Source: Bifidobacterium breve
GTDB lineage: Bacteria > Actinomycetota > Acidimicrobiia > Acidimicrobiales > Acidimicrobilacustridaceae
Assembly: GCA_945878725.1 (NCBI GenBank)
Contig: CAMCTY010000009.1
Location: 1-64,000, forward strand
Direction of reading: 5' to 3'
Length of the DNA: 64,000 bases
Part shown: positions 56,084-64,000 of the stretch, piece after piece
Layout of the letters: the number at the start of each line of letters is the position of its first letter
Position numbering within the stretch: position 1 is the stretch's first letter
The notes under the pieces: generated by a model
Seen by the model: only the letters and a program-made list of their open reading frames with translations
What the model was told of the DNA's origin: nothing
The model's database searches: none
Position numbers and translations under genes: made by a program

Positions 56084-57706
56084 TTAGCCGGCGGTCAACG
56101 TCGTCGTGGTCAGGACAGTGGTCGTCACCGTGTCGCCCGAGATAACGGCTGTTCCCTCAGGAGCTAACGACGGATCGATCTCAATCCCGGCACCGGCTTG
56201 CGGTGTGATCGCGCTGCGAAGCAACAACTGTGTTCCGCTCACTGGAAAGGCCTGGGGCGTGGCGAAATCCATTGGTGCACCGAATTGCAACCATTGCCCC
56301 ACGGACACGGCGAAATCAGCGACAACTTCAAAAGATGTCTCAGGCGATGCGCCGAGAAGCGATCCCACATTGACCGATCGGCGCTCCCCTGGGGCTAGAG
56401 AGATGCTGACCGCACCAGAAAGGTCGGTGATTCGGCCTCCTGTGATCGAACGGATCGTGAACATGGCGGTCTCCGTAGCCGAAGGATTCGCTACCGACAC
56501 CGTCGATGTTTTCACATCGCCATTGACCAATGTGCCGACGAGCCAGCGTGTCGCGACGATGGGTACGCCCATCGTGTGGCTTGACCCGGACAAGCCGGAA
56601 CCCTTGATGCCAGTGAGGGAACGTTCGACGACCACAGGCGCACCGTTAAGCGTCCTGACGATCACCCAGTGCCCGACCGATCGGGGCACACGCGGATCGG
56701 AGTACAGATCAACAACAGCGAAACGACGCGAGGCGACAGTGACCTCGAAAGGTTCGACGGTGCCGTTCGTCTGTTGATCATCGAGCTGAACCTGTACCTG
56801 CACGGTTACGTCGTTGTCGCCGGGATTGAATACCGAGATCGTCTCGCCGATAGCCGTACTGGCCGGTGCACCATCGGCGAATACCCAGATCGCCGATGGT
56901 GTCGTTCCACCAAGCACCGCCGTGAGACCACTATCAGTTCCGTCGCGACCGTCGGTTGTCTGCACCTGCTCGGCGATCAAGCGCCCAGTTCGTGTGCTCA
57001 CCGTCGTTGCAACATGCTTCCTCAACGTCACCACCGCACCCACATCAACCACTACGACTCGACTGCCCGGAATCACGAGACCTTGGAACTGCTGCGGCGT
57101 CCGGGTCCCGTCGTCGGTGTCGAACGAAAGGTCAACGGTTGCCTCACCCGGAAACGGATTAAACAACGCGAGAAGGTTCCGCGATCCGGCACGAGTCGTG
57201 CCAGCGGGAAAATACCAATCAGATCCGGGAGCAGACGCGCACGCTCCAACCGTCTTTCCGGAAGGCCCGGCCAACTCGTGGGTGACGACCACTTCGCCAC
57301 CCGTCACCTCAACAAGTGCCGAAGCCCATGCCGATTTCGCGACGTCGCTCACCCGTACAAGTTGACGACTACGGGCAGAAATCTTCAGTGCCACACTCGA
57401 CCGTGCTCCCGACTCGGGGATCACGATCAACGTGCCGGATGCATCAGAGTCAGAGTCGTTGGAGACGATCACCACCTGTTCGGCGATCCCTGCGCCCTCG
57501 CCCGCGGCAATCCCTGTGGCAGAGCCCGCAGCGCAGTACCACGTGGTGCTCACCGAACCTGGTTTCGAGGCGGTGGGCACCGTTTCAACCAATCGCACCG
57601 AGCCCGCCGCGCGTTCGTCGGATGCATCTTGGTCTTGGACGAACCATCCGCCGGCGAGGAGTGCCACAAGCACCACAAGTGCGGGGAGACGCCATGCCCT
57701 ATTCAT
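56084..57706 (-). CDS. DUF5719-family secreted/membrane-anchored protein
   Basis: A 540-residue protein: one N-terminal helix (residues 8-22), then an all-beta, Ser/Thr/Val-rich extracellular region with repeated strand units (WYCAAGSATG, LFNPFPGEATVDL, VFNPGDNDVTV, SVANPSATET), and a Thr-rich tail. The repeats of about 100 residues that each carry an N-P-(F/G/S) turn indicate Ig-like modules. It fits DUF5719, an actinobacterial family usually beside the giant GT2. An envelope role is likely; the GT2 overlap (8 bases) suggests co-expression. Confidence 0.78.
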   Translation of the reverse strand: MNRAWRLPALVVLVALLAGGWFVQDQDASDERAAGSVRLVETVPTASKPGSVSTTWYCAAGSATGIAAGEGAGIAEQVVIVSNDSDSDASGTLIVIPESGARSSVALKISARSRQLVRVSDVAKSAWASALVEVTGGEVVVTHELAGPSGKTVGACASAPGSDWYFPAGTTRAGSRNLLALFNPFPGEATVDLSFDTDDGTRTPQQFQGLVIPGSRVVVVDVGAVVTLRKHVATTVSTRTGRLIAEQVQTTDGRDGTDSGLTAVLGGTTPSAIWVFADGAPASTAIGETISVFNPGDNDVTVQVQVQLDDQQTNGTVEPFEVTVASRRFAVVDLYSDPRVPRSVGHWVIVRTLNGAPVVVERSLTGIKGSGLSGSSHTMGVPIVATRWLVGTLVNGDVKTSTVSVANPSATETAMFTIRSITGGRITDLSGAVSISLAPGERRSVNVGSLLGASPETSFEVVADFAVSVGQWLQFGAPMDFATPQAFPVSGTQLLLRSAITPQAGAGIEIDPSLAPEGTAVISGDTVTTTVLTTTTLTAG

Positions 57707-60700
57707 GTGATCCCCCGTCGAGCAAGGAATCTAAAACGAGCCCGGGAACGACAACGACATTCGGATCGCCGAGAACGTTGCCCTCTTCTTCGCGCACTCC
57801 AACTCGGAGCATGTAGATGACGAGGACGATCCAGAGAGCCAATTGCCCCAACAGCGCCAACCAACGAGTGAGCGGCGTCTCGAAGTACAGACTCCCGCTA
57901 CCCGAATTCCCGACGTTGAAGCTGCTGGCCCAGCCAAAGGCCGATGTGCGATTCGCAGGGACACCATCGACCTCGAGTTTCCAGTTCTCGCCGCCGGCTG
58001 AGGACACATAGGCCTCGCCGGGACCTTCAATTGTTCCGGCCCATGAGGCGAATCCAGTCGAATCCGGGAGGATGGCGACTCCCTTTGCGATGGCACCTGA
58101 ACGCCGGCCGCTGAGAATGTTTCCGCCCTCTCCCCCGTCGGGAAGTTTCGTCTCGACCGGCAACAACGAACGGCCGGGACCCCACGCCGAATTCTTGTAA
58201 ACACGCACGCCTTGGTTGACGGTGACGGACGCGAGGTCGAGTTGACCGTCTAGTACCGCGAGCAAATCGGATGGAACCGCAGAGCGGGAACGGGCGTAGG
58301 GATCGGGAGCCGGTGCAAGCGGAACGACGATGTATCGAACTGCCATTGGAGCAAGCAGTGAACCGAGACGAGCCGTGCCGCCCTCGGCGGCTATCTGCAG
58401 CGCTGACTCGAGTTGCCCGGTCGCCCCGTCAAGAGAGCCCGGCCACTGCTCGGCAATCGTGGGCGTTCCCTCTGCCGTCGTTGCGAACGCCAGCGTGCGA
58501 TCAGGGCCGAGATCGTCGATCTCGGAAGCTTCGAGAACCCAACCGCCGAGCGGGAGCGCCGCCGCATCACCAAGCCACAGGACCCTGAACGGCTCCGTAT
58601 CGGATTCACCGTCGAGAAAGGACAGGCTGCGCTGATAATCACTTCGAGGCAGGTCCCAACGACCGGAAAGCGTCGCCGCAAGTGTCGGCAGCATGGCTCC
58701 AACGAACGCCACAAAGGCCATCACTGAAACCAGTTGGCGCCAGCCGAATCGATAATCGGGAAGATCAACTTCGAACGCGACCATGCCGAGGCCGGCCGCT
58801 AACGAAATTCCGAGCGAAGCAGGTACGAGAACGACGGCAGAGGACGGAAGCCATCCGACGAGCCATCCCTGGCCGATTGCCCATGCCACGCCGAAACCGG
58901 AAGCCGCAACGAACCAACAGCGGACCGCCCAGGCGAGACGCCAATTTCGACCTATGAGGAGCGGAAGCACCGCAGCGATTACGAACATCCATCCAAAGAT
59001 GCCGCGACCAAACGGTCCGTTTCCGAAGCGGAGGACATCGCCGAGTTCGAGTGAGAAGCCCCCGGCCGATGACGCGCCGACAACGGTCTGCCAGTCCGAC
59101 AGGAACGAAAGGCTCCATGGAAGGTGAAGTACGGCCGCCAGCGCCGCTCCCGCGACACCAACGAGCAGTGTGCGGCCGCTACCAACGAATGATCCCGTCA
59201 GTGCACTTCCGATCACCAGCACAACCGAGATCACTGCGATAAGCGCGATTACCGAAGGTTCGATGGTGGCAGCGAGAGCACCCAGAAGTCCGATCGCCAC
59301 GACACGGTGCAACCATGGCCGTGGCCTTACCCCTGGTCCCGCCACGCCGAGGCGAGGACCGAACGGCGCGAGTCCTCCGGCCGCGACTATCTGGCCGAGA
59401 ACCCACGGGAGAACGCCGTAGGTAACAAGGCCACCCCATCCCCCGGTCGCCATTGCGTTCGAGGCAACCGGAATCGCAACATAGAAGACCGTCGTCACGA
59501 TCCGACCGCGACGCGACGCAAATGGCTTCGCGAGACGCCAGATACCCAACGCTCCGATCGGCCACATGCCGAGTAGTAGAACCGTTCGGAGGAGATCCAC
59601 TGCTCCAAGAAAGCTGACCCCAAGGATCCCGAGGATGGCGAAGCCGGTTGGAGCCGGAGCCGTTGAACCAAGGCCTACCGACTGATAGCCGCTAGTCCAA
59701 CGCGACAACATCTCCCACGGCCCAAGGAACTCGGCGAACCTACCCACAACCGGGATTCCGTCAAGCAACAACTCGCGGCTTCCCAGCACGAGGAATACGA
59801 CAACGCACAGCCACGCAACGAAGGACGATGTTGCGCGAGATTCGCGGAGGTTCGAAACAAACTCCCTTCCACCACTTGCGGCATCAGAGCCACCAAGGCG
59901 GTCGCGCAGGAACGCTGAGAGTCTTGCGCTTCGGCGGTTCTGGAAAGCCCTGACGTCGCTGTCGGGAACGCGACGCGCCTGTTCGAGAATCGAGCGTCGC
60001 TCCTTTGCTGAAGATCGATTACGGAAGTTCCAGGTCCATGCCGATGCGATGTCGCGGGCCTGTCGGAAATGTCCGAGCACAACTGACTGGATGATTTCGA
60101 GAAAGGCAAGAACCAATGCGGCAAATGTGACGCGTACCCGTGTGCCGAACGAATCCGAAACCTTCATTGCTCGCAGACGGTGTCTGGCCTGCAAACGGCG
60201 ACGGTCATCGAGGGATCGACGAACTCCGAGCGCTTCAAGGTGGCCGACTCTCGCTGAGGGAGCGACGATCACCCGGGCGCCAGCAACGTGAGCGCGCCAG
60301 CAGAGATCGAGATCCTCGCCGTGAAATGTCATGTCACGATCGAAGCCACCGACTGCCGCGAACAGATCTGCACGCACGAGCGTTACGGCACCGGGGATAT
60401 AGAACACATCTCGGACGGCGTCGTGTTGTTCCTGGTCGAGATCCCCACGTTCCACGTAAGGCGACGCATGGCCGTATCGATCAGAGCCCATCCCGACGGA
60501 AATCAGCCGTTTCGGATCGCTCCATTCGACAAGTTTGGGACCGATGATTCCTGCGTTCGACCGAAACGCCTCCTCGACGAGGAGTCGAACGACGTCAGGT
60601 TCCAGGCGAACATCGTCGTGACAGAAAAGGTAGAACGCCGCGCCCTGAACAGCGACAAGTACCTCATTAGCCGCCGCACCAAAGCCAGGATTGGTCTCAA

Positions 60701-60974
60701 GACGGCGTAGATGAGCGTCCGGCAGCACTGAGCCCAGTCGTTCACGCACGACATCCGAATCGCTACTTCCGGCATCAATGAGGAGCACCGAAAGATTGGA
60801 GTAGTCCTGATCACCGATGCTGGCGAGGGTCTCCTCCAACCACCAACCGGGATCATGCGCGACCATCACGACCACGACTGCGGGGGCTGAACCGGAGAGG
60901 TCCTGGCCCTCATTGCCGCCGAAGTCAGCCTCGAGGCCGAATAATTCGTCGAAGCGAGGTTCAGAAGGTGTCAC
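57699..60974 (-). CDS. Giant GT2 glycosyltransferase with GT-C-like membrane domain
   Basis: A protein of about 1091 residues. The N-terminal 320 residues are a GT2 domain: VVVVMVAHDPGWWLEETLAS, ETNPGFGAAANEVL, the FCHDDV acidic site and FHGEDLDLCWRA near the base. About 14 hydrophobic helices and a large extracellular segment follow, ending in one helix and a short tail. This is the actinobacterial cell-envelope GT2/DUF5719 pair. The start is GTG 60974; a TTG at 60986 is also open. The acceptor is unknown. Confidence 0.85.
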   Translation of the reverse strand: MTPSEPRFDELFGLEADFGGNEGQDLSGSAPAVVVVMVAHDPGWWLEETLASIGDQDYSNLSVLLIDAGSSDSDVVRERLGSVLPDAHLRRLETNPGFGAAANEVLVAVQGAAFYLFCHDDVRLEPDVVRLLVEEAFRSNAGIIGPKLVEWSDPKRLISVGMGSDRYGHASPYVERGDLDQEQHDAVRDVFYIPGAVTLVRADLFAAVGGFDRDMTFHGEDLDLCWRAHVAGARVIVAPSARVGHLEALGVRRSLDDRRRLQARHRLRAMKVSDSFGTRVRVTFAALVLAFLEIIQSVVLGHFRQARDIASAWTWNFRNRSSAKERRSILEQARRVPDSDVRAFQNRRSARLSAFLRDRLGGSDAASGGREFVSNLRESRATSSFVAWLCVVVFLVLGSRELLLDGIPVVGRFAEFLGPWEMLSRWTSGYQSVGLGSTAPAPTGFAILGILGVSFLGAVDLLRTVLLLGMWPIGALGIWRLAKPFASRRGRIVTTVFYVAIPVASNAMATGGWGGLVTYGVLPWVLGQIVAAGGLAPFGPRLGVAGPGVRPRPWLHRVVAIGLLGALAATIEPSVIALIAVISVVLVIGSALTGSFVGSGRTLLVGVAGAALAAVLHLPWSLSFLSDWQTVVGASSAGGFSLELGDVLRFGNGPFGRGIFGWMFVIAAVLPLLIGRNWRLAWAVRCWFVAASGFGVAWAIGQGWLVGWLPSSAVVLVPASLGISLAAGLGMVAFEVDLPDYRFGWRQLVSVMAFVAFVGAMLPTLAATLSGRWDLPRSDYQRSLSFLDGESDTEPFRVLWLGDAAALPLGGWVLEASEIDDLGPDRTLAFATTAEGTPTIAEQWPGSLDGATGQLESALQIAAEGGTARLGSLLAPMAVRYIVVPLAPAPDPYARSRSAVPSDLLAVLDGQLDLASVTVNQGVRVYKNSAWGPGRSLLPVETKLPDGGEGGNILSGRRSGAIAKGVAILPDSTGFASWAGTIEGPGEAYVSSAGGENWKLEVDGVPANRTSAFGWASSFNVGNSGSGSLYFETPLTRWLALLGQLALWIVLVIYMLRVGVREEEGNVLGDPNVVVVPGLVLDSLLDGGSHE

Positions 60975-61035
60975 AACGGGATCCAAGCTACTGCCGGCAT
61001 GGCTGGAAATCGGCCACCCCGTCTACGCTGGGAAC

Positions 61036-61230
61036 ATGCCTGCCGAGCGCTTCGAGAATCTCCCGGAATCCGTCCGCAATGCTCTCGCCACCGCCGTCGG
61101 CCTCGGTGTCCTCGGATTCCAGCAGTTGCAGGTCCGCCGCCGCGAGTTTGAGAAATCAACCGGTATGATCATTCCACCTAGTCCTGCCGAACTCGGCGAC
61201 ATGATCCGGCAATTCACCGAACGCACCTGA
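61036..61230 (+). CDS. Hypothetical 64-residue protein
   Basis: A 64-residue frame starting MPAERFENLPESVRNALATAVGLGVLGFQQLQVRRREFEKSTG. A short hydrophobic helix (about 16-28) is flanked by charged residues, and the C-terminal PSPAELGDMIRQF looks like another helix. It is divergent from the giant GT2 (62 bases apart) and ends 4 bases before the GT4 gene. I know no family; it resembles small granule- or membrane-associated helices only loosely. Its compact position favours a real gene. Confidence 0.6.
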   Translation: MPAERFENLPESVRNALATAVGLGVLGFQQLQVRRREFEKSTGMIIPPSPAELGDMIRQFTERT

Positions 61231-61234
61231 ACGA

Positions 61235-62368
61235 ATGCGTGTCGCTGTCGATGTCACATCACTCGCTGGGACGCGAACGGGTATCGGCGCCTTCACCGAT
61301 GCGCTGATCACAAGACTCCCCCGGGCTGATCTCGATGTCACCGCCTTCGCCGTCACCCAGCGCGGGGCGGATGCGCTCCGCCCACTGCTGCCTGCATCGG
61401 TGAAGCAGACCACTCGCCCGATGGCGGCCCGCCCGCTCCGGTGGACCTGGCGCCACTTCGAACGACCCCGTATTGAATTCTGGACCGGAGCAATCGATGT
61501 TGTGCACGGGCCGAACTTCGTCGTACCGCCAGCACGATCGGCCGCTGAGGTTGTCACCGTCCACGATCTGACTTGTGTCCGCTTTCCCGAGCTCTGTACC
61601 CCGGACACGTTGCGCGTTCCTGAACTTCTTCGCCGGGCGATTAGGCGCGGTGCATGGATTCACACCGTGTCGGGTTCGGTTGCTCTGGAAGTCATTGAAC
61701 ATTTCGGCGCCGATCCGGCGAGGGTCGTCGCCATTCCGAACGGCGCGCCCACCCCGGTTGATTCGATCGGTTGTCAGCATCTTGCCGCTCGGGGCCGAGC
61801 CATCGCAGGTTCTCATGAGTATGTACTCGGACTTGGAACGGTCGAACCGCGCAAGGATTTCCCTACACTCGTTGCCGCGTTCGATGCGATCGCCAACAGC
61901 AAGCCGGACCTTCGTCTGGTGATTGCCGGTCCCGATGGGTGGGGTACGGAAGCGTTAGCTAAGGCGCTCGCTACAGCGCAGCACCGCGATCGGATCGTCC
62001 GTCTGGGCTGGGTATCCGACGAAGACCGCGATGCACTCCTCGCCGGTGCGTCCGTCTTCGCGTATCCGTCGCTTTACGAAGGCTTCGGCCTACCTCCACT
62101 CGAGGCGCTCGCTCACCGGACTCCCGTGGTCGCAACCACGACCGGTGCTCTACCCGAAGTATTGGGGGCCGCTGCGGCATGGGCCGAGGTCGGCAACGTG
62201 GATTCGCTTGCCGACGCCATTTCATCTGTGCTCGAGAACGAAACCTTGGGCACCGAGATCGTGACAGCGGGCCTCGATCGCCTTGCTCGTTTCTCCTGGG
62301 ATACAACCGTCGACTCACTCGTGGATCTGTATCGACAGGCCGTAGAGGACCGACAAACACTGCTCTAG
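61235..62368 (+). CDS. GT4 (GT-B fold) glycosyltransferase
   Basis: A 377-residue retaining glycosyltransferase. The N-terminal GTRTGIGAFTDAL binds the acceptor side; the C-terminal half has LGLGTVEPRKDFPTLV and PSLYEGFGLPPLEALA, the E-x7-E donor-binding element. It most likely adds mannose or rhamnose from a GDP/UDP sugar to a growing polysaccharide. It starts 4 bases after the small hypothetical gene. The donor sugar is not determined. Confidence 0.92.
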   Translation: MRVAVDVTSLAGTRTGIGAFTDALITRLPRADLDVTAFAVTQRGADALRPLLPASVKQTTRPMAARPLRWTWRHFERPRIEFWTGAIDVVHGPNFVVPPARSAAEVVTVHDLTCVRFPELCTPDTLRVPELLRRAIRRGAWIHTVSGSVALEVIEHFGADPARVVAIPNGAPTPVDSIGCQHLAARGRAIAGSHEYVLGLGTVEPRKDFPTLVAAFDAIANSKPDLRLVIAGPDGWGTEALAKALATAQHRDRIVRLGWVSDEDRDALLAGASVFAYPSLYEGFGLPPLEALAHRTPVVATTTGALPEVLGAAAAWAEVGNVDSLADAISSVLENETLGTEIVTAGLDRLARFSWDTTVDSLVDLYRQAVEDRQTLL

Positions 62369-62429
62369 GCTGTTGCTGCATTCCGGAAATCGTTCGGGAT
62401 CTCGAAAACGGGGATACGAGGCAACGCAC

Positions 62430-63335
62430 ATGAAGGCGCTCGTCACCGGCGCAGCCGGATTCGTCGGTCAGCATCTGTGCGCGCATCTTGTCGAAAATGG
62501 CGACACGGTCGTAGCCGTTGACCGAGCTGAGGGGCCTGATCTTCTCGACGCACCCGCCGTTTCCGATCTGCTCGCTGACGTGTCGCCAGACGTCGTGTAC
62601 CACCTTGGCGGCTGGAGCGATGTCGGCGCATCGTGGACAAACCCAGCAGCGTGTTTCGAAGCCAACGCCATCGGCACACTCAACCTTCTGCAAGCGTGCA
62701 TCGCTAACGGGCAGCCCCGGGTGCTCGCCGTAAGCAGTGCAGACGTCTACGGCAAGGTTTTGGCGGGTGATCTTCCGATCTCGGAGTCGGCTCCGTTTAG
62801 GCCCGTAACGCCGTACGCCGCCAGCAAGGTGGCTGCTGATCAGCTCGCGCTTCAGGCCTGGCTCGGTTACGGCCTTGAGATCTTCCGTGTCCGGGCGTTT
62901 AACCATCTCGGCCCCGGACAGAGCACGAACTTCGTGGCCCCCGCTATCGCTGACCGAATCGCGCAAAACGAACGCGACGGCGGCGACCTTGTGCCCGTCG
63001 GCAATCTCACACCTCGGCGAGATGTGACTGACGTGCGAGATGTTGTGCGGGCCTACCGACTCCTCATGCTCAACGGGAAGCCAGGCGAGGCCTACAACGT
63101 ATGCACCGGACGCGATCTGGCGATTGGTGAGCTCGCCGAGAAACTCGTAGCGCTAGCCCGCCATCCAATGGCGCTTGAAGCTGACCCGGCGCTCCAACGA
63201 CCAGTTGAAACTCCAGTCCTCTTGGGCGACCCCACCAAGCTCCATGAGGCCACCGGCTGGGAGCCGACAATCCCGCTGGAGACAACACTTCTGGATGTTC
63301 TTAACGAACGTCGATCCTCGACCCACGCAACCTGA
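62430..63335 (+). CDS. GDP-6-deoxy-D-lyxo-4-hexulose reductase (Rmd) homologue
   Basis: A 301-residue extended SDR. TGAAGFVGQHL is at residues 7-17, then a Ser-containing VSSADVYG and YAASK as the Tyr/Lys pair; RAFNHLGPGQSTNFV and DVRDVVRAYRLL resemble Rmd, which reduces the 4-keto-6-deoxymannose from Gmd to GDP-D-rhamnose. The frame is open to 62373, but ATG 62430 begins MKALVTGAAG. The adjacent gmd supports the role; a Gmd partner giving GDP-fucose is an alternative. Confidence 0.82.
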   Translation: MKALVTGAAGFVGQHLCAHLVENGDTVVAVDRAEGPDLLDAPAVSDLLADVSPDVVYHLGGWSDVGASWTNPAACFEANAIGTLNLLQACIANGQPRVLAVSSADVYGKVLAGDLPISESAPFRPVTPYAASKVAADQLALQAWLGYGLEIFRVRAFNHLGPGQSTNFVAPAIADRIAQNERDGGDLVPVGNLTPRRDVTDVRDVVRAYRLLMLNGKPGEAYNVCTGRDLAIGELAEKLVALARHPMALEADPALQRPVETPVLLGDPTKLHEATGWEPTIPLETTLLDVLNERRSSTHAT

Positions 63336-63346
63336 GCGCCATCTCG

Positions 63347-63378
63347 ACCAAGCGCCTTCTCAACCAAGCGCCTTCTCG
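63347..63378. repeat. Short tandem repeat, two 16-base copies
   Basis: The 15-base sequence ACCAAGCGCCTTCTC occurs twice 16 bases apart in the gap between the Rmd homologue and gmd. It has no visible hairpin or promoter feature. It may be a simple slip duplication. Confidence 0.8.
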
Positions 63379-63495
63379 AACAATGGACACAGCGAGGGCT
63401 GAGGATGAGCACGTCCCTACCGATCGCCCCGTCATAGGATGATCGCATAGTCCCGTGTCGGCAATGACTGCGACACTCTCCCCCGGAACGGCCCC

Positions 63496-64000
63496 ATGAC
63501 GAAGCGTGCATTGATCACCGGCATCACAGGACAGGACGGCTCCTACCTCGCCGAACTACTCCTCGCAAAGGGGTACCACGTCGTTGGAATGGTGAGGAGA
63601 AGTTCCACCGTCAACTTCGAACGCATCGGTCATCTGCAGGACGACATTGAACTCGTACCCGGCGATCTTCTCGACGAAGTATCGATGATTCAGATCATGC
63701 GCAGTCAACGACCCGACGAGGTTTACAACCTCGCAGCGCAGTCGTTCGTTCAGACCTCGTTCGGGCAGCCCGTCCTCACCGGCGAAACCACTGCCCTCGG
63801 TGTTACTCGGGTTTTAGATGCGATCCGCCTGTCCGATCACGAGGTTCGCTTCTATCAAGCAAGTTCAAGCGAAATGTTTGGCAAGGTCGTTGAGGTTCCG
63901 CAGTCGGAGTCGACACCGTTTTATCCCCGCAGTCCCTACGGAGTCGCAAAGCTCTACGGCCACTGGATAACCATCAACTACCGCGAGAGTTACGGGATGC
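63496..64000 (+). CDS. gmd: GDP-mannose 4,6-dehydratase (3' end cut by window)
   Basis: The frame is open from ATG 63496 to the right edge (168 codons). The start is [20 protein letters not shown], the NADP-binding turn of GMD, followed by [24 protein letters not shown] and [11 protein letters not shown] with the catalytic Tyr/Lys. It converts GDP-mannose to GDP-4-keto-6-deoxymannose. With the Rmd homologue 160 bases upstream it would make GDP-D-rhamnose. The C-terminal substrate region is not in the window. Confidence 0.93.
   Translation, partial: MTKRALITGITGQDGSYLAELLLAKGYHVVGMVRRSSTVNFERIGHLQDDIELVPGDLLDEVSMIQIMRSQRPDEVYNLAAQSFVQTSFGQPVLTGETTALGVTRVLDAIRLSDHEVRFYQASSSEMFGKVVEVPQSESTPFYPRSPYGVAKLYGHWITINYRESYGM

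Noticed and set aside
63347-63378. The tandem repeat as a CRISPR or attachment site
   Set aside because: Only two copies with a one-base spacer; no spacer array, tRNA or integrase nearby.

Overview
The window looks like a chromosomal piece of a high-GC actinobacterium (about 60% GC by eye). Actinobacterial markers are the block ahcY - PGI/PMI - Trm112 - manB, nearby DUF3499 and DUF5719 genes, an SCO6745-family protein, and many Amidohydro_2, SDR and flavin monooxygenase genes. An Acidimicrobiia-type (Ilumatobacter-like) host is my inference. Genes are densely packed, with many 4-base ATGA stop/start overlaps, and no stretch over 300 bases lacks a gene. I see no insertion sequence, prophage, CRISPR array or rRNA.

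Region 1 (1-9.0 kb) is catabolic: a CoA-transferase cut by the window edge, an SCO6745-family protein, a coupled SDR / D-aminoacylase-like / Amidohydro_2 operon, an alpha/beta hydrolase with Ala at the nucleophile position, a GNAT enzyme, and a VOC protein followed by a second Amidohydro_2 paralogue. Region 2 (9.1-17.4 kb) is a run of eight co-directional, closely spaced genes. Its core is a complete olefin set: oleA, an oleB-oleC fusion and oleD. Four oxidoreductase or accessory genes precede it and a quinone-oxidoreductase-like gene follows. Region 3 (17.4-23 kb) has a tandem SnoaL-like protein, two Baeyer-Villiger-type monooxygenases, a PhnA-like protein and a tRNA-Leu whose anticodon reads AAG.

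Region 4 (23-30.1 kb, minus strand) is a thiamine operon: a TPP riboswitch, then thiamine pyrophosphokinase, then ThiB, ThiP and ThiQ, followed by an SRPBCC protein and oligoendopeptidase F. A haloalkane dehalogenase and an acyl-CoA dehydrogenase lie on the other side of the riboswitch. Region 5 (32.3-38.9 kb) has a 38-residue membrane peptide, a regulator with TPR-like helices before a C-terminal winged helix, a divergent regulator carrying two TetR domains, a large GT-C-like membrane protein and an ABC-F ATPase.

Region 6 (38.9-61 kb) is mostly housekeeping and envelope: prfB, secA, comF, an SDR, ahcY, PGI/PMI, Trm112, manB, a GT2 glycosyltransferase, a very large membrane protein, a CPBP protease, DUF3499, ftsH, a thioredoxin-like protein, DUF5719 and a giant GT2/membrane protein. 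Region 7 (61-64 kb) starts a polysaccharide locus with a GT4 glycosyltransferase, an Rmd-type reductase and gmd (cut by the right edge). Together with PGI/PMI and manB these would supply GDP-mannose and GDP-D-rhamnose; the guanylyltransferase manC is not in the window.
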